Shown here in pieces: positions 57,471-64,000 of a stretch of 64,000 bases of DNA. Position numbers and translations under genes: made by a program. Under the pieces are notes generated by a model that was not told the origin of the DNA, made no database searches, and saw only the letters and a list, made by a program, of their open reading frames with translations. Within the stretch, counting starts at the first letter, position 1; each line of letters begins with the position of its first letter. The stretch spans positions 2,418,001 through 2,482,000 of the forward strand of contig NZ_JQFA01000002.1 of assembly GCF_000763385.1 (NCBI RefSeq), in the 5' to 3' direction. Origin of the DNA: Leptolyngbya sp. KIOST-1. Lineage in GTDB: Bacteria > Cyanobacteriota > Cyanobacteriia > Phormidesmidales > Phormidesmidaceae.

Positions 57471-59576
57471 ATGACGCATTTCGGGTTGGATTTTTTTGCG
57501 GCGATCGCCGCGTCAGGAACCCTTGCTAAGGTCGTTCCCCTGCCCCTGGGGCAAATTTTGCAGGAGCCGATTACCGATCCGGTCGCTATCTTTCTGACCA
57601 TTTTGGCGATCATGCTGGTGGCCCCCCTATTAGTTGAACGGCTGCGGCTACCGGGCATTATTGGCCTGATTTTGGCCGGGGTTTTAGTTGGCCCTTACGG
57701 CCTGGGCATTTTAGAGCGCGATAGCACCATTGTCTTGCTGGGCACCATCGGGCTATTGTTCCTGATGTTCTTGGGCGGACTTGAAACCAGCCTCGATGAC
57801 CTCAAGCGCAACGCCGACAAACCCATTATTTTTGGTCTGGCTACCTTCGTTGTGCCCATGGTGATCGGCACCGGGGTGATGGTGGCTTTGGGCTACGGTT
57901 TTTGGGCGGCGGTGCTGGTGGCATCCTGCTTGGCCTCTCACACCCTGGTGGCGCTGCCGGTGCTCAACAAACTGGGCATCATGCGACACCCCTCCTCCAC
58001 CGCTACTCTGGGAGCCACGCTAATCACCAACGTACTGGCGCTGCTGGTGCTGGCGGTGGTGGTCAAGGCCGACCAGGGCGATCTAACCCTGGGCTTTTGG
58101 CTGTTTTTAATTCCGGCCCTGACGATCTATACCTTTGCGGTGCTGTGGGGGGTGCCCAGGCTGGGCCGCTGGTTTTTTAAAAAATTTGGCCACGATGAGG
58201 GGGCTGAGTTTACGTTTGTGCTGGCGGCCCTCTTTGTCGCCTCCTACCTGGCCAGCCTGATCGAAATCGAACCGATTGTAGGGGCTTTTTTGGCGGGGGT
58301 GGCCATCACTCAGATCATCCCTCGCCTCAGCCCGCTGATGAACCGGGTCCAGTTTATTGGTAATACCCTGTTTGTGCCCATCTTTCTGATTTCGGTGGGC
58401 ATGCTGGTAGATCCGCTGATTTTGCTCCGCGAGCCCCAGTCGCTGGTCTTAGTCGCCATCATCGTGCTGGCTGAGCTCCTCAGTAAGTTTCTGGCCGCCT
58501 GGGGATCTGCCCGCTGGTTCAAGTGGCCGTTTCCCAGCACCATGGTGATGTTTGGCCTATCCATGGCCCAGGCGGCCTCTACCCTGGCCGCCATCACCAT
58601 TGCCTTTGACATTGGCCTGGTAGACGAGGTGGTGGTCAATGCCATCATTCTGATGATTCTGGTCAGCTGCGTGTTGTCGCCGTGGGTGGTGGCCCGCTGG
58701 GGTGGTCAGCTTCAGACTCAGTCCGTTGAGGCGGCCCCGGCCCCGGCCAGTGACCAGCAGGCCCCAGCCGTGCTGCTGTTGGGCAAGCGCGTTTTGATTC
58801 CAGTGGCAAACCCTAGCACCGAGGACAATCTGCTGCAGCTGGCGATTATTCTGACCAAGCGGGTTGGGGGGACGCTGCTGCCCCTGCATGTGCTGCCCGA
58901 CCGCAACCAGCCCATTGCAGAGGCCGACAAAAACCGCCAGGAACGGCTGCTCGATACCGCCGAAACCATTGCCCATGCCGCCGCAATTCCGGTCGAAACC
59001 ATTGGCCGCATTGACGACTCCATTGCTTTGGGCATTTTGCGCACCATTCAAGAGCGCAATGCTGACCTGCTGATCTGCGGGTGGAAGGGCTTTTCGACCT
59101 ATCAGGAAAATTTCTTTGGCAGCGTTATCGATACCATCGTGCGATCGGCCACCATTCCAGTGTTGATCAGCCGCTTTCCACAGCCGATCGAGAATACCGA
59201 AAAGGTGGTGCTGGCGATTACCGGTCGGCAGGCGAGCCTGGGCCAGATCAAAAAGACCCTACCGATCACCCAGTCCCTGGCCGAAGAGCTCAAGGCTCCC
59301 CTGCATGTCGTGCAAGTGGCCGTTAGCTCGGCCCGCGATCGCAAGCTCACGGCCCTACTCCAGGAGAAGGACATCTCAGCACAGTTGGTGCATGGCAACA
59401 CGGTCAAGCGCGTCACCGAGGCAGTTCAGCCCAACACCCTGCTGGTTCTCATCGCCAGCACCCACATTGTTGGCCAGTCTGCCCTGGGTCGCGAGCCCGA
59501 AGCCATCGTTCGCGCCAACTGGGATACCAACATTCTGGTGCTGCACTTTCCCGCCAAACCGCGCCAGAAATCCTAG
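57471..59576 (+). CDS. Cation:proton antiporter (CPA2 type) with universal stress protein tail
   Basis: The product of about 701 residues starts with an antiporter domain of around 12 helices (residues about 30-420; LPGIIGLILAGVLVGPYGLG, GLLFLMFLGGLETSLDDLKR). The cytoplasmic C-terminal half has two USP-like folds (RVLIPVANPSTEDNLLQLAI; ADLLICGWKGFSTY). It exchanges Na+ or K+ for protons, and the USP part probably senses nucleotide or stress. The ATG at 57471 is preferred to a TTG at 57435. The TAG stop coincides with the border of a MITE-like element. Confidence 0.88.
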   Translation: MTHFGLDFFAAIAASGTLAKVVPLPLGQILQEPITDPVAIFLTILAIMLVAPLLVERLRLPGIIGLILAGVLVGPYGLGILERDSTIVLLGTIGLLFLMFLGGLETSLDDLKRNADKPIIFGLATFVVPMVIGTGVMVALGYGFWAAVLVASCLASHTLVALPVLNKLGIMRHPSSTATLGATLITNVLALLVLAVVVKADQGDLTLGFWLFLIPALTIYTFAVLWGVPRLGRWFFKKFGHDEGAEFTFVLAALFVASYLASLIEIEPIVGAFLAGVAITQIIPRLSPLMNRVQFIGNTLFVPIFLISVGMLVDPLILLREPQSLVLVAIIVLAELLSKFLAAWGSARWFKWPFPSTMVMFGLSMAQAASTLAAITIAFDIGLVDEVVVNAIILMILVSCVLSPWVVARWGGQLQTQSVEAAPAPASDQQAPAVLLLGKRVLIPVANPSTEDNLLQLAIILTKRVGGTLLPLHVLPDRNQPIAEADKNRQERLLDTAETIAHAAAIPVETIGRIDDSIALGILRTIQERNADLLICGWKGFSTYQENFFGSVIDTIVRSATIPVLISRFPQPIENTEKVVLAITGRQASLGQIKKTLPITQSLAEELKAPLHVVQVAVSSARDRKLTALLQEKDISAQLVHGNTVKRVTEAVQPNTLLVLIASTHIVGQSALGREPEAIVRANWDTNILVLHFPAKPRQKS

Positions 59577-59695
59577 GGGCTGTCATCAATGGGCTGCTAA
59601 CCGCTCAAAAAGTAAGGGTTACAGCCCCTAGTTAGCCTTGTTGGGTTCTGCTAACGCACCACCTAACCTACAAACTTAGGTTTGACAGAGCCCTA
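59574..59695 (+). mobile_element. TA-flanked MITE-like element between antiporter and amidase stop codons
   Basis: This 122-bp element has the left end TAGGGGCTGTCATCAAT and, read from the other strand, TAGGGCTCTGTCAAACC at the right. The first TAG is the antiporter stop and the second is the amidase stop. An internal perfect arm pair TAGGGGCTGT/ACAGCCCCTA forms a hairpin, without a long T-run here. It occupies the whole gap between two convergent genes, as at 30194. Confidence 0.75.
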
Positions 59696-61354
59696 GGGGC
59701 GACCGTTTAGGTAGTTGACAATCCCCTGGGCGATCGCCTGGCCCATCTGGGCCTGCCAGCGGGGGTCGCGCAGCTTGGGTGCATCGATGGCCCCGGTGAC
59801 AAAGCCAATTTCGATCAGGGCTGAGGGCATAGAGGTCCGCCGCAGCACTAAAAACCGGGCCTGGCGCACGCCGCGATCGTTCATGGCCAGGGTACTCAAG
59901 ACCTGATTTTGTAGGGCGGTGGCCAGCACCCGCCCCGCCTCCGAGTAGTAGTAGGTCTCCAAACCGTTGACCTCCGAGCGCTGCATGCTGATCGCGTTGG
60001 CGTGAATGCTGACAAAGACCGTCGCTCGGGCGGCCTCAGCCATAGTGGCCCGGGGCTGCAAATCCACCGTTTGATCGCTCTGGCGCGTCATCTGTACCGC
60101 GATGCCCTGAGCCTGAAGCGCCGCCGCCGTATGCTGGGCCACCGCCAGCACCACGCCTTTTTCCTGCAGACCGCCAATGCCAACGGCCCCAGGGTCGGCC
60201 CCACCGTGGCCGGGGTCGAGCATGACCAGCACTTGGCCCCGGTTGGGCCGCTGGGCTGTGACTACCGGCTGAGGGGCTGGACTCGCCACCGCCGGAGGTG
60301 CTACGGCGTGGTGCACGGGCGCTGGTGCTGCCGCTGAGTTGATCACCGGCAGCACTACCGTTGTGGGCGGTGCGGCAATCTGGCTGGGGGCAACGCCGAT
60401 GGGGGTCAGCCAAATGCCGCCATTGGCCAGGGGCGTAATCTGCCAGTCGGGGCTATACCCGTCCAGGGTCAGGGTAACGCGCACGGCGGGGGGCGCGGTG
60501 GCAAACTGAGTCAGGCTCCAGCGGTGAACCCCGTAGCGCCCCTGGGGCAGGGCCTCGGCGGACAGCCCCTGGGCGATCGCCGCATCCAGCAGATCGATCA
60601 CAATTTGTCGCGCCTGGTTGGCATCGCGGGTGCGGTAGACCTGCACCTGGGGGGCCGCTCCAGCCGTGGGGATGAAAAACCCCTCGGCGGTCGCCTGAAC
60701 CCCTCGCAGCACCGTGGCCGTGGCCCTGACCGCTGCCGGGTTGACCTGATTGCGGCTGATCAAGGGCGGCAGCGGCTCGGCCCCTACGGTTGTTAAGGGG
60801 CGCAGGGTCGCCGCCTTCGAGAGATCGGGAATGGTCAATGGACTGTTGGGAAAGTCTCCACCGGCGATCGCGCCAAGGCTACCCGGCAGCTGGACAACCC
60901 ACTGTTGGGCGGTCATACCCCACACTTTGACCTGCTTGGGGTCCAGGTTGTAATCGGGGCTGAGATCCAGCACCAGGCGGGTGGTGTGGGCGTCGGCCTG
61001 AATCACCCGTACCGCCTGCACCGTACCGCCAATGAACTGATCGCCCAGGGCATCATTTGACACGATACCGGGCAGATCAATGACCAGCTGATGGCTAGGC
61101 CACAGGCTGACCTGTGGCTCTACGCTGCTCTCGGTGGTGAAGACAAGGCGGTTCTGGCCGGGGTCAAACTGCCAGGCCTGGAGCCGCGCGCTGGCTTTTG
61201 CCGGCAGGCTGCCCAACAGACACACCCCGGCTATACTGACCACTCCCGAAAAAAACTGCCTTAGCCGCAATTGGGTCGATCTCCCCCGTACCACAGAAGT
61301 TAGCTCGGCGCTTGGTCCGAAGTTGGGCCCGCTCCGATGGCGATCGCGGGCCAT
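59693..61354 (-). CDS. N-acetylmuramoyl-L-alanine amidase with AMIN domain
   Basis: The 553-residue protein has a signal/anchor (FSGVVSIAGVCLLGSLPAKA) and an AMIN domain (about residues 55-155) for septal or pore localisation. A Pro/Ala-rich linker and a C-terminal Amidase_3 domain (about 375-550) follow. Zinc ligands are His in LDPGHGGADPG, Glu in LQEKG and His in VSIHANA; the catalytic Glu is in ALIEIGF. It cuts the amide between MurNAc and the stem peptide, as AmiC does in filamentous cyanobacteria. Confidence 0.93.
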   Translation of the reverse strand: MARDRHRSGPNFGPSAELTSVVRGRSTQLRLRQFFSGVVSIAGVCLLGSLPAKASARLQAWQFDPGQNRLVFTTESSVEPQVSLWPSHQLVIDLPGIVSNDALGDQFIGGTVQAVRVIQADAHTTRLVLDLSPDYNLDPKQVKVWGMTAQQWVVQLPGSLGAIAGGDFPNSPLTIPDLSKAATLRPLTTVGAEPLPPLISRNQVNPAAVRATATVLRGVQATAEGFFIPTAGAAPQVQVYRTRDANQARQIVIDLLDAAIAQGLSAEALPQGRYGVHRWSLTQFATAPPAVRVTLTLDGYSPDWQITPLANGGIWLTPIGVAPSQIAAPPTTVVLPVINSAAAPAPVHHAVAPPAVASPAPQPVVTAQRPNRGQVLVMLDPGHGGADPGAVGIGGLQEKGVVLAVAQHTAAALQAQGIAVQMTRQSDQTVDLQPRATMAEAARATVFVSIHANAISMQRSEVNGLETYYYSEAGRVLATALQNQVLSTLAMNDRGVRQARFLVLRRTSMPSALIEIGFVTGAIDAPKLRDPRWQAQMGQAIAQGIVNYLNGRP

Positions 61355-61658
61355 TGACTACATCAACTCCAGCTCCCCAACATGTCCCATTTGAGCCTAA
61401 AAATTGGCTCTCAAGCTTCAAAATGTCGCTTCAAGCGGCTCTTGAGGGGCTGAATCGGCTTAGATATTAGCTCACTTTTCATGAAGCAAAGCCCCAATTG
61501 TTTAGCTGCCGTAAAACTTTGGTTAGCTCTTCTAAAGCCTCCCCACACCCTTGTTCAGGAGTGGCTACGATCGCCCGAGAGCGTTGGGCCAACCCCCGGG
61601 TTCAAGCTGGGGCAAGCCCAACCGCGTCAGGGAAATGGCCGAGAAGAGGATTTAAAGC
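61355..61658. other. Gene-free divergent region, about 300 bp
   Basis: It separates the amidase (minus) from the GH9 gene (plus) and should carry both promoters. GAGAGGA-like purines lie before the GH9 start. Nothing else is recognised. Confidence 0.4.
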
Positions 61659-64000
61659 ATGGGGTTCGCAATCAATCGCTGGCCGCGTCGGGTAGCGCTG
61701 TGGCTGGGTCTACTGGCTTTTGCGGTAGCCTGTGGCACAGGCACATTGGGGCGTCTGCCCAACGCCAGCGCCGATCAACCCGAGGTGAGCATAGCCGTGG
61801 TCAGTCCTGAGGTGGTAGAGATTACCGTGCACCAGGGAGAAGTAATCCACGCCCGCCAGGTTCCTTACCAGCCTCAGCCCCAAGACCGACTGGAAACCGA
61901 AGGCTTTAACACCTGGCTCATTCGGCAGGGGGAAGCCCTGGGAACGCTGGTTAGTCCCAGCCAAGACATCCTTTACGGATTCGATCGATTTATTGACACC
62001 CCGTTTAACGCCAATCGCGCCAGCCAACCCCGCAGCTACCGCATACAGTCCGGGAACGCCCCTGGTTATCGGCAGTCTACTCCCCCCGTGGAGGTGTACC
62101 GCAAGAGTAAACCCGTGGATCTGGCCCGCATAGACCGCCGTGGCAATTTGCGCTGGGCGATGGAGCATCGCTTTTACTTGCGCCTGCCAGCTCCCCTGTC
62201 GCCGGGACAAACCTATCAAATTCAGTCGGTCGGACAAAATTTGCCCCCGTTGAGGCTAACCTACCAGCCCGAACACCAGCTGAGTGAGGCCGTCCATGTC
62301 TCAGCGGTGGGTTTTCGCCCCGACGATTCGCTCAAAGTTGGCTTTTTATCGACCTGGATGGGAACAGGGGGCGGACTGAGTTACCCGGAGGGCCTACCGT
62401 TTCGGGTGATCGACGAAGCCACCGATCAGGCCGTATTCACCGGGCAGGCCCAACGCCGCCACCACAGCGGCGACATCGAAGACCCCCGCGATCGCACCTA
62501 TACCCTCGCCGACGTTGACGAACTCGACTTTAGCACCCTCGACCGGCCCGGTCGCTATCGCCTCTGCGTCGACACTGTGGGCTGCTCCCACCCCTTTGCC
62601 GTCGCCGAGGATGCCTGGCAGCAGGCTTTTTACCTGGCCGCTCGGGGGTTTTATCACCAGCGCAGCGGCATTGCCCTGGGTCCCCCCTACACCGATGTGG
62701 TACGTCCCCGCCCCTTCCATCCCGACGATGGGGTCACCGTCTACCATTCGAACACAGGGCTGATGGACACGGGCAACGGCCTCAACGCCCAGGGCACCGA
62801 TGAAGGCAACTTTGCCAACCTGGTCAAAGGCAAAACGACGATTCCGGTCGACAATGCCTGGGGCGGTTACTTCGATGCGGGCGACTGGGACCGCCGCATT
62901 CAGCACCTGGAGGTAGCCCGCTGGTTACTCGAGCTGATCGAACTGTTCCCCCAGCCGATGGAACTGGCCCTCAACATTCCAGAGTCCGATAACGACCTCC
63001 CCGATCTGCTCGACGAAGCGCTATGGGGCGTTGACTTCTTCCGCCGTCTGCAAACCCCTGAAGGTGGAATTCGCGGCGGCATTGAGTCGGAGGAGCATCC
63101 CAGGCGCGGCGAGACCAGCTGGCAGGAGTCGCTGTCGATTATGGCCTATGCCCCCGACCCCTGGAGCAGCTACATCTACGCTGGGGTCGCCGCCCGCACC
63201 GCCCGACTACTCGGCACCTACGCCCCCGACCAGGTCCAGGGCTACCGCGACAGCGCCCTGGCGGCCTGGACCTGGGCCGAAGACCGCCATTGCCAGGGCA
63301 TTGAGGCCCTGGACTGGGTGGGCGATCGGATTGAGGCCGATCGCGCCCTGGCCGCCCTGGAGATCTATCGCCTGAGCGGCGATCGCGCCTGGCACGATCG
63401 CTTCCTCGCCGCCCACTCAGCCATCCCCGCCGATGCCCGTGACAACCACCTGGTCGCCCCTCCCCGGCAGGAAATCGATTTTCTCTATGGTTCCATGCCC
63501 GCCGACCAGGTTGATGCCGATCTGCAAACAGATTTGCAAGCCGAGCTTCTGGCCGAAGCCGATGCCGCTATGGCAACTGGCCAAACCACTGCCTTTGGCT
63601 GGGCCAAGTCCCACCCCTACGCCCCGGTGGGCTGGGGCAACGGCCTAGGGGCACCGAAGGCGCGCACCCTGCTGCGGGCCCACGCGCTGACGGGTCAAGA
63701 CCGCTATCTCAATGCGGCCCTCCTGGCCTGCCAGTTCTCCGCCGGGGCCAACCCCGACAACATGACCTATACCACCGGTCTGGGCCACAAATCGCCCCAG
63801 CACCCGCTGATTGTCGATCAGCGCATCACTGGAGACTTGCTGCCGGGCATTACTCTTTATGGTCCCATCGACACAGGGTTCTACGGCGATGAATGGCACT
63901 TTGGAGTGCTGGAGTCAGTGACCGTGCCTCCGGCCCGCCAGTGGCCCTCCGTTGAGACCTACTTAGATATTTACTTTGTGCCCAGCATCAACGAGTTCAC
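61659..64000 (+). CDS. Glycoside hydrolase family 9 (endoglucanase-type) protein, 3' end cut
   Basis: The open frame of over 780 codons reaches the window edge. The N-terminus has a basic start and hydrophobic segment ending FAVACGTG, a possible lipoprotein signal with Cys25. An immunoglobulin-like CelD_N domain appears near residues 205-320. The (alpha/alpha)6 catalytic domain begins around 325 and contains DAGDWD at 406-411, where the family has its base and metal-binding Asp residues. The catalytic Glu lies beyond the window. GH9 enzymes cut beta-1,4-glucans; remodelling of the organism's own cellulose is possible. Confidence 0.85.
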   Translation, partial: MGFAINRWPRRVALWLGLLAFAVACGTGTLGRLPNASADQPEVSIAVVSPEVVEITVHQGEVIHARQVPYQPQPQDRLETEGFNTWLIRQGEALGTLVSPSQDILYGFDRFIDTPFNANRASQPRSYRIQSGNAPGYRQSTPPVEVYRKSKPVDLARIDRRGNLRWAMEHRFYLRLPAPLSPGQTYQIQSVGQNLPPLRLTYQPEHQLSEAVHVSAVGFRPDDSLKVGFLSTWMGTGGGLSYPEGLPFRVIDEATDQAVFTGQAQRRHHSGDIEDPRDRTYTLADVDELDFSTLDRPGRYRLCVDTVGCSHPFAVAEDAWQQAFYLAARGFYHQRSGIALGPPYTDVVRPRPFHPDDGVTVYHSNTGLMDTGNGLNAQGTDEGNFANLVKGKTTIPVDNAWGGYFDAGDWDRRIQHLEVARWLLELIELFPQPMELALNIPESDNDLPDLLDEALWGVDFFRRLQTPEGGIRGGIESEEHPRRGETSWQESLSIMAYAPDPWSSYIYAGVAARTARLLGTYAPDQVQGYRDSALAAWTWAEDRHCQGIEALDWVGDRIEADRALAALEIYRLSGDRAWHDRFLAAHSAIPADARDNHLVAPPRQEIDFLYGSMPADQVDADLQTDLQAELLAEADAAMATGQTTAFGWAKSHPYAPVGWGNGLGAPKARTLLRAHALTGQDRYLNAALLACQFSAGANPDNMTYTTGLGHKSPQHPLIVDQRITGDLLPGITLYGPIDTGFYGDEWHFGVLESVTVPPARQWPSVETYLDIYFVPSINEF

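Overview
The window is chromosomal DNA of a phycobilisome-containing cyanobacterium. The evidence is the allophycocyanin operon apcE-apcA-apcB-apcC, a cyanobacterial-type ATP synthase operon with paired b and b' subunits, the Rubisco assembly factor Raf1, a system II cytochrome c maturation pair (ccdA, ccs1), and very many copies of the octamer GCGATCGC (HIP1). A four-linker-repeat ApcE, a PEP-CTERM protein, a GH9 cellulase-type enzyme and short low-complexity intergenic repeats suggest a filamentous lineage of the Leptolyngbya/Nodosilinea/Phormidium kind. That placement is an inference, since no 16S rRNA gene is present.

Layout. 1-7.2 kb: start of a TrkA-N protein, a small gene plus raf1, tRNA-Ala, a secreted barrel-like protein, a DsbA-like oxidoreductase beside a sigma-70-like factor, a cupredoxin and a PEP-CTERM/DUF4114 protein. 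7.6-20 kb: LysR regulator, thrC, several cyanobacterial hypothetical genes, a HAD phosphatase, rluD-type pseudouridine synthase, two-gene VOC/YihY stretch, acetyltransferase, purH, yidD. 20-24.5 kb: serine hydrolase, a LysR gene divergent from two tandem atypical SDR genes, a small membrane protein and a decayed lipocalin-like gene. 24.5-35.6 kb: ffh, a large GAF protein, a Crp-family regulator, a TerB-like protein, nadA, an OmpR-type regulator divergent from a pseudo-receiver, nagA and a VOC protein. 35.8-40.3 kb: tRNA-Glu, a large metallophosphatase/5'-nucleotidase and galE. 40.4-46.5 kb: the atp operon (atp1-a-c-b'-b-delta-alpha-gamma, minus strand). 46.7-53.5 kb: a methyltransferase and the apc operon. 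53.7-64 kb: ftsW, ccdA, ccs1, a cation/proton antiporter with universal-stress-protein tail, a peptidoglycan amidase and a GH9 enzyme that runs off the right edge.

The genes are mostly housekeeping and photosynthetic. Light harvesting (apc), proton-motive ATP synthesis (atp), cytochrome maturation (ccdA/ccs1, possibly helped by the DsbA-like protein), cell-wall growth (ftsW, amidase, PG-binding protein) and central metabolism (purH, thrC, nadA, nagA, galE) sit side by side without forming one pathway.

The most unusual signal is in the non-coding DNA. Two families of short, non-coding, inverted-repeat elements are dispersed here. One family (about 122-129 bp, ends beginning TAGGG, flanked by TA) lies exactly on the TAG stop codons of neighbouring genes. 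In two cases it sits between two convergent genes, with each stop codon at one end of the element, and two copies contain a hairpin followed by a T-run like an intrinsic terminator. The other family (127-128 bp, about 94% identical between two full copies) lies 7 bp after tRNA-Ala, upstream of galE, and as a truncated copy near tRNA-Glu. I saw no CRISPR array, prophage, transposase gene, rRNA or secondary-metabolite cluster.
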